From: Pagrus major
Lineage: Eukaryota > Chordata > Actinopteri > Spariformes > Sparidae
DNA: 64,000 nucleotides
Reading direction: 5' to 3'
Assembly: GCF_040436345.1 (NCBI RefSeq)
Contig: NC_133236.1
Coordinates: forward strand, 16,571,466 to 16,635,465
In this document: one piece after another, positions 10,576-64,000 of the stretch
Layout: each line of letters begins with the position of its first letter
Position numbering within the stretch: position 1 is the stretch's first letter
Made by a program: the position numbers and the translations under genes
The notes under the pieces: generated by a model
The model's input: only the letters and a program-made list of their open reading frames with translations
What the model was told of the DNA's origin: nothing
The model's database searches: none

Positions 10576-11187
10576 CAAAGGTAAGAAAATCTAGCTACAA
10601 GCACCTCTTACGCTTACGTATTAACAGCCAAGTTTACAAAACACCAAGGAAGAAACAGTCCTGTACGTAATCTCCCCAAAAATTATGATTCAGACTGATG
10701 TTAAAGCAAAGCAGGGGGCTGCATTCACGAGGGTGTGTTGTTTAAGGTAAAATAGTTTTATCTTTGGTCATGATAAAGGCGAGGTAAACAGAAGAAATAC
10801 AGTGTCCACATGACTCAGGATGGGAGGATAAAAGATTTTATGATGGGACGCGATGAAAATACTTAAAATAAGAATAAGTTGAATACGTTGATCCAGGTGA
10901 ATTTCCATTATCGGGATAATTGTGAATCGGTACAGTCATACAGTAAATATCCTCATGAGTGACTTGAAACTGCTGTCTGGCTCGATAACATACAGTCATA
11001 AACTACATCGATTTCCTAATTTATTTTGAATTGCAACGAGTTGAATCGCGACAAGCATCCTTCTAGTCATTTCATCTGTGCAGGGTGACTGTATGATTTA
11101 TGATTAGCATTTTAAAGATTGTTTGTTTTTCACTAAAAAGGATTTTTCTGTGATGAAATAAAAATATTGGTTTGTTAAGAGTTTAAA

Positions 11188-11575
11188 GGAACAGTTCACC
11201 CAAAAAAAGTAACATAAAATGATTCCCTACAGGTCGTGACATAATCCAAGTCTCCAGAAGACCAGAGATCCCAAATTTGATTCGAAAAGTTACGTACAGC
11301 CTCACTGCCAGGTTTGTGAAGCAAAGGGTGTGAATAACATCTTTTCAAATCAGTACGGGTTCAGCCGATTGAGCTGTATGGAGGCATTTATGTTTTTCAG
11401 TTGTTTTTTTAACATTTCCCCGTCTACTTCAGCTGTTTAGAATGCTGCAACGCCGTTTTGCTGTGAAGCTCCAGAAATGTTTCATGGACTACAAAACTTC
11501 ACCCGACTTTTTGTCAGCATGAGGGTGAGCAGATTATGACTGATTTAAAATTTGGGGTGAAGTTATCCCCTGTAA
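11188..11575. mobile_element. MITE-like element F
   Basis: Left end 'ttaaaggaacagttcaccc' and right end 'tttggggtgaagttatcccc' are approximate inverted repeats. Fragments of the same type occur at 15055-15100 and 22474-22510. No open frame. Confidence 0.55.
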
Positions 11576-11734
11576 CCATATTTTGATGATCAGAGGGACA
11601 GAGGCGAATTACAATTATTTTTGCCAGAAAAATGTAACATGAAACTTTCATTCAGTTCCTTTTTATATGACCGGTTGTGTTGCTGTAAAGTTAAGCCCAG
11701 TTCAACATACATATAAATAAGAGAGATTAGGTTT

Positions 11735-11935
11735 TATAGACAGTTTTAGACCGAGCCAGGCGAGCCGTTTCCCCGTTTCCTGTCGTTAGGATAAGCTAAG
11801 ATCACCATCTGCTAGCTGTAGCTTCATATTTACTGCACAGACAGGAAAGTGGAATCAAACTTCTCATCCAACTGTGAGCAAGAAAGCTGATGAACTTTTT
11901 CCAAAATGTCAAATTATTCCTTTATCTTGAATCAG
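11735..11935 (-). repeat. Dispersed repeat D, minus orientation
   Basis: The reverse complement of the type at 10053-10245, with roughly three quarters of the bases matching by eye. It reads 'gagccaggcgagccgtttcc' at its left end and 'gtcaaattattcctttat' at its right end. Confidence 0.68.
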
Positions 11936-12773
11936 GCTGAAAAACATTTAATTCTCTGAAAGCCCTGTTCTCAATACTTTAGTGTAAATAATCTTATAAA
12001 TTCAGGTGTTGTGTTACAAGTATTAGCTTCACCCAGATAAAAATAATATTTGCCAACACCTGAAACACAAAAATAATCTCACAAATTTGACGGTGAAAAA
12101 GTTTTGACTTCATACTCCGACTTGGAGAGATATCACTCCATATCTGGGGTTATTTTTCTTCAGGATTGAACTTTTTTTTGGCCATGCAGCTCCCATCCTC
12201 TACCTCTACCTGTCCTCTAGCCCCTGATAACAGCCCCTTATTCTATACATTAAAGGACACTAAACGTCTAATTTTGGATCTGGTCCCATCTGCCCATAAT
12301 ACTCCCAAAGTTCCCTTCTTCCTTAAGGTTTGCACCCCTGTGTTGGCAGCAACAAGGAAAAGCACATTAAAAAATAGACATCTTTAAATAGCTATTCAGC
12401 TTGTCTAAGTGCAGCACAATCGGAAACATTAAATTCAAGTCATTATTATTTTCTCCCCTCCCGTGTATCATACAATGAATATAACAAAAAAAAAAGAATC
12501 ATTTTCAGTTAAGAAACTAAATGTGAAAGGATACATCTTTGATCAGACAAATAAACAAGATACTGCAGCCACACTGTAACATCCAAAAATAGTCTTAAGT
12601 TGAAATATATATATTTGTTTTCTGCCAAAGAAATGCTGGCGTTCTAAGTCACTCTAAGTAGCTTTAATATACTGCTGAGGTGTAATTTGTGTTTTTCTGT
12701 CTCCGTTAATCGTCTCCTGACAGTCCTGAACACCACGTCAAACCGTCACGGAATAAAAAACTGACGTCCGCTG

Positions 12774-57294
<44,521 letters not shown>

Positions 57295-58290
57295 TTTGAT
57301 GCATAAACTGGCGAACACTTGAGACAAGCTATCCCCTCGGTCAAATGAAAGGTTTCCTCTTCTGCATCAGCACAAAAACATGGAGCCAACTGCACGACTT
57401 GTAGCTCGTCTCCTGTCCAAGTCTTGTGTTATTCTGTATGATCCAACATGGTCGCTCGGTATTGGGGTTAGACTGTGTCCAAAGGCTGCATCATTAGGAC
57501 GACTAGTTATTCGGGACAATCTTCAAAACACGATACAGAAAGACAAACTGAGACTCATGACATTGCCCGTAGTATAACCTGAACTTACTAACAAAAGAAC
57601 ATGATAACTCGGATTTATAAATTTCGTTTTTTACTTCCTCGTCGTGTTTGCAAAAGGTCTACCTGTTGCAAAACGTATGAAAGACATTGCCATTAAAAAG
57701 TAAGTTGTAAAGTTCTGCCAGTAGCAAACTACTGTTTTGTGTTGGGCTGCCAGCTAACGCAGCTAGCTAGCTTGCTAAAATTAGCTAGCGTTAATGTAGC
57801 AGTTATGCCTCTACGACAACGGTATGCACCGCCGTTGAGGAGAAAAAAGTTAGAAAAGATAGTTGCCACGTTAAATTCATGTAGTTCTTCTTATAGACAC
57901 CAAGTCCAAGTCTTCAACCGCTGGTTTTAATCCAAGTTAGACTTCTGCTGAGTGTTTTCCGAACAACTGTCCACGATCGATGAAGTTCAATTTCGCTCGA
58001 CGACTCATTTAGCACTTAAAAGTTAGCCTCGTCGACATTCGAGTGACTTTGTTTTATCTACATCCTTCGGTGAATACAGAGCGGTAGTTTCGTTTCCAAT
58101 GCCTCTAAAAACACCGAGTGGTCTTGAATCGGACAATTTACTAGATGTCGTGCTGAGCAGACAGCCGTAAAAACACTCCCCGTACAGCCGCTCCTTCGCT
58201 GTCTGCTCGGCTTGACTGTTCCGTGGACTGCAGAGCCTGACAGGTGTACGTCACTGAGGGACGTCTCTATCGGCCAATCAGAAGCGGAGA
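57295..58290 (-). other. ppp2r5a: ppp2r5a 5' leader and proximal promoter
   Basis: About 1 kb upstream of the ATG, richer in CpG than the introns. It contains an inverted 'agctagctagcttgctaaaa' segment near 57760 and a 40 bp sequence (58016-58055) that recurs in a dtl intron. A non-coding first exon with a spliced leader is possible; I cannot place it. Confidence 0.5.
58016..58055. repeat. 40 bp sequence shared with a dtl intron, copy 1
   Basis: 'ttaaaagttagcctcgtcga' followed by 'cattcgagtgactttgtttt'. The same 40 bases with one change (C to T at position 15) occur at 62994-63033. The flanks of the two copies do not match. Confidence 0.95.
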
Positions 58291-58320
58291 ATCAAAAAGC
58301 TGGAAACTTTATAAGCCAAT
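58271..58320 (-). promoter_or_regulatory. ppp2r5a: Candidate ppp2r5a core promoter
   Basis: On the minus strand: ATTGGC (CCAAT box, 58320-58315), then TTATAAAG (TATA-like, 58314-58307), then a second ATTGGC at 58278-58273. A TGACGT CRE half-site lies just downstream at about 58254-58249. Initiation would be near 58280, about 990 bp before the ATG. Motif-based only. Confidence 0.45.
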
Positions 58321-59339
58321 CACGTCGCGCAGATTGCTGTCCCTGACCATGTGACATGTGAAAACAAATACGTGACGTTGTACAGTAGAATGAGGAGTGG
58401 CAGCAGTAGTAGTTCATTTAGCCCCAAACATCATTAACTAAACATGGTTAATGTTAATTACTGTATAGATAAAGCAGTACTTTGATTTTATTAACATAAA
58501 ATTAGACCTTAACCGGACATATATTTTGCTTATTTCTATTATGTGCATGCTACCAGGGGATGTAAAACGTCCATGTTTCATTTTATTAGAGGGAAAGAAT
58601 CAGACATTTCAAAGTAAAATCAAATCATGAGACAGGGTGTGGTTATTAAGTACTGCACATTTATCCCTTTAAATCAGCCCTGACCCTAACCCTATCAAAT
58701 ATGTATATACATGTATATGTACATAACTAAATATAAACACAGAATGTAACAGAAATTAAGTATAATAGAGACAATTTTGTACAATAGCATAAGTATAAAC
58801 AGAATATTACATTATTAATAATAAAAAGCTGAGTTAAAACAAGAAGGCAGAACACAAAATGTAAAAGCACAATAAGTAAATTTGAGTCATTACAAGTTAA
58901 AGGAATAAAAGCCATAAAACAGCCAAGATCACAGAAAAAGAAAGAGAGGGAAAGACATGCAAAAATAGAGACAGATAAAAGAATAAAATCAATATAGGAC
59001 CATAAGAGCACGGCATCACAACAGATAAAAAGATTAAGAGCAGTAAAAAGAATAAAGGATAATAAATAGATTAACAATAAACAAATGAAAACGGTAAAGG
59101 ACGGTAAGAAAAAGCAGACTAAGATAATTAGACTAAGAGCAGTAAAGGGAATACGAAGATAGAAAAATGAAAAATGGGTTTATAAAGTGGATTTTAAGAA
59201 GTGATTTAAATGTAATAAATGGTATAGCGTCTAAAATGTAGGTTGCTGAAGGTGCAGCAGCAGTAATGACAGTCTGCCTTCTTGTTTTAAATTCACCTCA
59301 GAATAGGCTTCCTTGTGCTTGACTTGACTGTTGAGTGTT

Positions 59340-59450
59340 TATTCTGTAATATTGTCATCTTGAGTTTCCTGCTTTTGCTTGTTTGTCAAAGCGCTTGTAA
59401 ACTCTGTTTTTAAAGGTGCTATATAAATAAAGTTTATTATTATATTGTTT
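59340..59450 (+). repeat. L2-like LINE 3' tail
   Basis: 'gtcaaagcgcttgtaaactc' then 'aggtgctatataaataaagt', shared with 15385-15440. Reverse transcriptase sequence is absent. Confidence 0.55.
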
Positions 59451-59479
59451 ATACTTATTGCTATTATACAAAATCCTCT

Positions 59480-59712
59480 GTCAGTTTGTCTTATGTACAT
59501 ATATATTTATATAGAAATATGCACCTTATTCCTGCTGTTTCATACCTGTTCCCTTTAAACTTTTTTATTGCTTTATACCTCATTGCTTACTTTTACTCTT
59601 ATTTCTTTATACATTATATTACTTTTTTACTATTTATGTAGTGGTGTCTTTCAGCCAAAGAATTTCACGAGTGTACAACCAAAGTGACAACAAAATCCTG
59701 ATTCTTGAATCT
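59480..59712 (+). repeat. LINE 3' UTR fragment
   Basis: A T-rich stretch followed by 'aatttcacgagtgtacaacc' and 'aatcctgattcttgaatc', the form taken by the 3' ends of several teleost LINEs. Inferred from memory of such tails. Confidence 0.4.
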
Positions 59713-59959
59713 ACATTACATTATTGGTCCCCAACCTCGGGGTCAGGACCCCAGTGAGGGGACATGAGGCTTAACTGAATAGAAAAAACAAGGAAGGCAC
59801 ATTTAACTTGCAGACTTTCCTCTAATCTTTTCTTTTAAATTACTGAATTATTATTAGCATAATTAGCATTTCATAAGGACTCATAAGAACAATATTACCT
59901 ATTAATTAATGTTTGTTACAAGGACTTTATTTAAAGTGTTACCAATTATTTTAAAGGGG

Positions 59960-59962
<3 letters not shown>

Positions 59963-60051
<89 letters not shown>
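59963..60051. repeat. Dinucleotide microsatellite (TA)n
   Basis: About 44 TA units with one interruption near 60021. It is preceded by 'ttaaaggggctc', which resembles a family A MITE end. Confidence 0.97.
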
Positions 60052-60055
<4 letters not shown>

Positions 60056-60614
60056 GCAATATACATGTATTAATCACTTTTTTATTGGCCATATGTGAGC
60101 GGATAGTAATGTGATATGAAAAATTAGACCTTCCTCGTCTCTCTCGGTTGCCTATACAAGCCTGAAGGCAATTTAAGTGGTTTAATTCTGCTGGACTGTG
60201 GGTTTACTTTGTGAAGGACTCTGGTCGGATTTTCTGCAACAGTTCAAAAGGATGTGACTTTATGCCTCATCTCAGTGTCCCTCTGCTCCGCTAACAGCAA
60301 GCAACAGTAGCTAACGCTTAGAAATGGGGTCTGCTAACATAAACTAACGGCCAATTTCCAGCACATCACAGAAGTTCCACAGAACTCCTTTAACTCTCCG
60401 TAACTATACCCCTAAAAACATGCAATAAAACCATAAAAGAAGAAAAAGATTATGTGTAGCCTGCGAGGACAGGTCACAAGGAAACAAAACTGGTAACTAC
60501 TGCAGGAAATGATCAAAGTGATGATTTTACTGTCACGCATGTCTCACCATCATGCACTCTTAATCTCACAAACACATTTCACTGATAATATGCAACCAAC
60601 AGTATTCCACACAC

Positions 60615-61313
60615 TCTGAAAACAATTTTCAATTTAATAAATCTGACCACAGCAAAATTGTGTCAGTTAAATACAAAGGAACCAACCAACAATCATCGGT
60701 TATTTTGTACATATAAACAGCTTGAACATTTGTTCAAGAAAAAAAATTACATTTGCAGAATCAAAACCCATACATGAAAAAACTCACAAAGACAAAGCAA
60801 TACATCTTAGTGAAGTTCATAAAACTGTTCAAGATGTGAATCAATAAATGTTAATTTCTTTTAGCAGTATTTAAAATGTCCACACCTGCAGACAAAGCGC
60901 TCTCTGCACTTGGCGACTAACACAGTGTTGACCTCCTGAACAACAACTATTGAGCGTTCTCCTGTAAAACACTAAAGCATCCCTAAGAGCTGTCAGGTTT
61001 GAGTGAAATGAAAAATCTACTCAGCAACCTGCAATCGTTTTTTTCAACCAGAGAATTCTGCACAGCTCCAGAAAATTGTGTAGGAGGCAACTGCAAAACC
61101 TATGACCCAATTAAATTAAAACAGCCTCTCGGGGATGTGAAAACTGCAGCATCAAATATTCAGAACTGTGTTTTTTTCAATCTTTATGCCTTCTGGGTTC
61201 ATCTGGACATAGATCAGTGTTCTTAGAGGCTTCTTGTCAGTGGGTTCAGGTTAAAAATACTCTAAATAAAACATTTTAAACAGAAGCACAGAGCATCTGA
61301 CTGGCAGGAGCAT
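60615..61313 (-). other. dtl: Predicted dtl 3' UTR
   Basis: About 700 bp from the dtl stop to an ATTAAA signal on the minus strand at 60638-60633. An alternative AATAAA at about 60086-60081 would extend it past the (TA)n tract. No other feature inside. Confidence 0.4.
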
Positions 61314-61379
61314 TCACTCCAGAGGCCTTCTTGAGAAATACGTAGAGATTTTCTTCATGGCATGTGGTGAGCGGATGGT
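61314..61379 (-). CDS. dtl: dtl last exon with C-terminal PIP-like box
   Basis: A 22-codon exon, TIRSPHAMKKISTYFSRRPL, Glu, stop. MKKISTYF matches the human MRKICTYF segment, a PCNA-interacting peptide without the usual glutamine. Acceptor TTTTGCAG, phase 0. It is too short to be found by length alone. Confidence 0.9.
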   Translation of the reverse strand, partial: TIRSPHAMKKISTYFSRRPLE

Positions 61380-64000
61380 CTGCAAAACAAAAAGAACAAA
61401 AAGGTCAACTATAATATTAGATAGAAAACATTCCCATGCATATGAAAATTTGCACTGCATACGGAGGGAAAGACCAAAATCACCGCTAAAGCCAGTGTAT
61501 TTCTATTGTAATGCAGTTATTCTTTCCCAAAGTGGAGGAGTGAGCTTGTATTTCTAGGCTGACAACATTCCAAGTAAGTGGAAGTCAGTGAAGGCGTTAA
61601 TGGTGCACAGCCAAAAGAAATGACAAATTATTTGTGTGTCCATGAAGAAATTCTTCTAGTCCGAAATAAGTGCAGTGGTTCACTCTGCCTTAAGGAAATA
61701 ACTGGAACGTGCCATTATTCACTTTCTTGAGAGTTACACGAGAAGATCAATACCACTCTCATGTCTATATAGTAAATATGAAGCTCCCACCAGCAGATGG
61801 TTAGCTTAGCTTCATACAAAGACAGAAACAGGAGTAAGTCTGGTTAAGTCCTAAAACGGGATATAATGACATATAATGTGTTAATAAGTGAAGCTTTAGG
61901 ATGTGCTGGTGAACAGCAGATATTGTTAACTCAGGATAGCCATTTTCCCACACTTCTAGTCATTGTGCTAAGCTAACTGACTGCAAGGACTTTTTCTGGG
62001 CAAGTTTTTTGTCTTTATGGGATAGTTGATAGTACAGAGGCAGACAGGAAACGCGCGAAGAGAGTGAGAGGGGCGTGTCATGGAACGATGCAGTTATGTG
62101 GTCATGTTATGCTAGCAGAGGCTTCATATCTACCTTACAGGCATGAAAGCTGCATTGATCTTACATTTAAATGTGCAGTTAGCATTAATACTACTGAGAG
62201 AAGGGTAGTGAAGATTTTTGTGCTTACCGGTGAAGCTGGTGTCTTGCCTTCTTGTTTTTTTGAGCCACTGGGGCTTCTGGGTGCACTGGGGCTTCCTTGA
62301 CCTTTCCTCATCTTTTGGCTCATCGCTGACAGCCAGTCAGCTGCTCTGGGGGAACAGTTCTCCTTGCCGCTCTGTCTCGATGATGCTTGCTTGTCCTCCG
62401 TGTGGCAACCTGTTTGTACCTGGCTCTCCTGAGCGGGGCTGCAGATTCCAGACAGGGCTCGGCTTCTCTTGGCTGCAGGGTAGAGTTCATTAACACAGTC
62501 CAACTCTTCTACACCCTCACAGCTCGGGGATACATTGTTGCCAGTCTCCAGCCTGCGTTTGGCACGTCGTTCTGTGGGAGAGGCGCTGCCCGCAGGGCTC
62601 TGGGGACACGGGCTCAGCACCCGACGGAGCGGAAGGCTGACCTGACCGGGAGATCCACGGCCCGGAGATAACCACTCTTTGATAGAAGTTGGTGTTCTCT
62701 GGCGAGCAGCAGCAGCCTTAGCGTCCTGAGAAGGTTTGGGTGATGTGGTGCTGGAGGGCAGAGGCAAGGCGGCGCCACTGGGAGCGCAGGCTGCAAGCTG
62801 TGGTGACGTAAGGCCGGCATGACTGTCCATCCTCTGGGTCTTGGCAGGGGTTGTTTCAGCTCTGCTCGGGGGCCCTTAAGAAAGCAAAAGTCCTTGTTAG
62901 TTCAGATGTGACACCATGAATACTTTGAGTGACACATTTTGCATTCAAGGGCAGGACAGCAGGGATTTATGACTTGCACATTTCTCATACAAGTTAAAAG
63001 TTAGCCTTGTCGACATTCGAGTGACTTTGTTTTCATTTGGGTTTCTGAAGGGTTCAACAAGACTTTTTAAGACCAGCATGAATCCAGTCTAAGACCTATA
63101 TCACATCCATACTAAAACCTCAACTATCAGCACTTGGTGATGCAGCCAATGTGAATACAGAACAATTTTGGGTGATTGCAGGCATTTGCTGATGGCTCTT
63201 TACAGCAGCTTTATGTTTTTTATATGTTTTTTATGCTTTATGCCTTTATACCCTAATTTGAGCATTTTCTTGCACAAGTTGCAGCCGGCTTAAACTTCGT
63301 TAATTAAAAAAAAGAGAGAAAAAAAAGGTGCAATGTGTAAGAATTAGCCACCTGTCAAATTCATACGCCAAACAAATAGGGAGCAGCATATCACCAGAGT
63401 AACCGCAAACTGCTGCTTACTATAGCTGCCACTAGCTTACAGACACAACTTTAACTTATTACTTCTATAAGTAGCTATTTTTTTGATGAGGAAATGCCAT
63501 CTTAGCTCTCACACCACGTCACAACCCACTAGCTAAGTGTCCTCGGATAGATTAGTGATTATTGGTTCAATATTGGTGTAAATTGTTTATATTGTTACAA
63601 AGCAGTTAATGGTGGTTGTAAATGCTTACTTAAGGGAGACTTCGAGCGTGCCCAGCCCACAAGGTTGGCCTGTCCTACTGAAGCCTGCGCTCCGTCCATT
63701 TCCCGACGAAGCCTCCAGATCCGCACAGTGTGGTCATCAGAACAGGAAGCAATCTGCCAACAGAGCAGTGGGGATTTACCAGAGCCTATTAAAACAGCTC
63801 AGCTTCACAGCAGGGAAACAGAAAAACCTCTGAATCAATCGGTTTTGCAAATAATAAAACAGGATGGAGATTACCATAGCTGTGATGGATTACTAAAGGA
63901 GTCTTTGAAAAATTAATACTGGACAAAGAAACATGAAGGTTTGTCACCTCACCTTAGTGAAATCTGTTGGGCACCAGGCGACGGACGTCACCTCCTCGCT
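61314..64000 (-). CDS. dtl: Denticleless/Cdt2, 3' part (CRL4 substrate receptor)
   Basis: Cdt2 is the WD40 receptor of the CUL4-DDB1 ubiquitin ligase that destroys CDT1, p21 and SET8 on PCNA-loaded chromatin. The window holds the last four coding exons (64000-63953, 63753-63630, 62874-62228, 61379-61314) with matching phases; the 5' part lies beyond 64000. Seen: the last WD40 blade (SEEVTSVAWCPTDFTK, then IASCSDDHTVRIWRL), a Ser/Pro-rich disordered tail with many SP/TP sites, AACAPSG and LPLPSS, a GKENCSP block ahead of DWLSAM, KTPASP, and a final PIP-like box. These align in order with the human DTL C-terminus, which is longer. Nuclear protein. Confidence 0.95.
61380..62227 (-). other. Last dtl intron
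   Basis: 848 bp, containing repeat D at 61690-61990. The rest is unremarkable. Confidence 0.75.
61690..61990 (+). repeat. Dispersed repeat D, long copy
   Basis: 'cacgagaagatcaataccac', 'tctcatgtctatatagtaaa' and 'gatggttagcttagcttcat', continuing to 'ctaagctaactgactg'. The fullest D copy of the window, in the last dtl intron. Confidence 0.7.
62228..62874 (-). CDS. dtl: dtl exon, large disordered tail
   Basis: 647 bases, 215 codons plus two split bases. PPSRAETTPAKTQ to KTPASP. Contains about ten SP/TP motifs (likely CDK sites), KRRLE and AAKRSR basic patches that may act in nuclear import, and GKENCSP. GC-rich compared with surrounding DNA. Acceptor TTCTTAAG, donor GTAAGC. Confidence 0.94.
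62994..63033. repeat. 40 bp sequence shared with ppp2r5a leader, copy 2
   Basis: Identical to 58016-58055 except for one base (T instead of C at position 15). It lies in a dtl intron about 120 bp upstream, in plus coordinates, of the large tail exon. Confidence 0.95.
63327..63480. mobile_element. MITE family A2, truncated copy
   Basis: 'aaaggtgcaatgtgtaagaa' and 'ttagccacctgtcaaattca', then 'tatcaccagagtaaccgc', follow the left half of 22600-22983 in order. The right end is missing. Confidence 0.6.
63630..63753 (-). CDS. dtl: dtl exon, end of last WD40 blade
   Basis: IASCSDDHTVRIWRLRREMD, then the linker GQANLVGWARSKSPL; donor GTAAGC in phase 1. The DDHTVRIW core is a classical WD-repeat ending. 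Confidence 0.94.
63953..64000 (-). CDS. dtl: dtl exon, WD40 region (cut by window edge)
   Basis: SEEVTSVAWCPTDFTK followed by a GTGAGG donor, phase 0. Part of the last WD40 repeat. The exon continues beyond the window. Confidence 0.92.

Larger units (their letters stand above)
9300..12773 (-). other. ppp2r5a: Predicted ppp2r5a 3' UTR
   Basis: From the stop codon to an AATAAA on the minus strand at 9331-9326 there is 3.4 kb without another gene signal. It contains two copies of one dispersed repeat in opposite orientation (10053-10245 and 11735-11935), a homology-arm repeat at 10245-10575 and a MITE-like element at 11188-11575. A nearer AATAAA at about 11026-11021 could give a shorter transcript. 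The extent is inferred. Confidence 0.5.
58321..60614. other. Intergenic region, ppp2r5a to dtl
   Basis: 2.3 kb, AT-rich. Contains two LINE 3' tail fragments (59340-59450 and 59480-59712), a long (TA)n tract (59963-60051) and a repeat-D-like fragment around 60290-60370. The A-rich stretch 58690-59180 leaves a long open frame on the minus strand with no protein-like composition. Confidence 0.7.
62875..63629 (-). other. dtl intron before the large tail exon
   Basis: 755 bp. Holds the second copy of the 40 bp shared sequence (62994-63033) and a truncated A2-type MITE from 63327. Nothing else recognised. Confidence 0.75.

Noticed and set aside
57295..57327. An N-terminal extension of ppp2r5a before Met 57294
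   Set aside because: The upstream in-frame codon at 57327 is TTG, not ATG, so 57294 is the first usable start.
58727..59077. A 116-codon hydrophobic frame on the minus strand
   Set aside because: It arises from an A-rich plus strand; composition is Leu/Phe/Ile-heavy without order, and no promoter or splice site supports it.
62064..62671. Plus-strand frames opposite the dtl tail exon
   Set aside because: They are antisense of a GC-rich exon whose minus-strand frame matches Cdt2 throughout.

Overview
This is a vertebrate nuclear genomic window, almost certainly from a teleost fish and probably a spiny-rayed one. It is about 39% GC by eye. Its genes are split by GT-AG introns, and the introns are full of short inverted-repeat transposons, a tRNA-derived SINE and L2/CR1-type LINE pieces of kinds familiar from teleosts. 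There are no operons, CRISPR arrays or other prokaryotic features.

Three protein-coding genes lie on the minus strand, so transcription runs from high to low coordinates. (1) 64000-61314: the 3' part of dtl (denticleless/Cdt2, substrate receptor of the CRL4-Cdt2 ubiquitin ligase). It covers the end of the WD40 propeller, the long disordered tail and a tiny last exon carrying a PCNA-binding PIP-like box. (2) 57294-12774: a complete ppp2r5a (B56-alpha regulatory subunit of PP2A) in 13 coding exons whose phases all fit together, giving 516 residues. Its first intron is 21 kb, its tail holds a run of 11 asparagines, and its 3' UTR is probably about 3.4 kb. (3) 6507-1: the first four coding exons of a neuropsin-group (Opn5-like) non-visual opsin. 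It keeps the retinal lysine but has Ile in place of the acidic residue of the E/DRY motif. From memory, the order dtl then ppp2r5a in the same orientation matches human 1q32; the opsin next to them does not.

Layout: 1-6507 opsin with MITE-rich introns; 6508-9300 intergenic; 9300-12773 ppp2r5a 3' UTR, which carries two copies of one repeat in opposite orientation; 13-57 kb ppp2r5a exons and introns; 57.3-58.35 kb ppp2r5a 5' UTR and promoter with CCAAT and TATA-like sites; 58.4-60.6 kb intergenic with LINE 3' tails and a long (TA)n tract; 60.6-64 kb dtl.

The genes do not form one pathway: dtl controls PCNA-coupled proteolysis in S phase, ppp2r5a directs PP2A to substrates, and the opsin is a light sensor. 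I found no new molecular system. The most useful observations are the altered opsin motif, a roughly 230 bp inverted duplication and a SINE nested in another repeat in ppp2r5a intron 1, a 40 bp near-identical sequence shared by the ppp2r5a leader and a dtl intron, the inverted repeat pair in the ppp2r5a 3' UTR, and several MITEs with recognisable target-site duplications.
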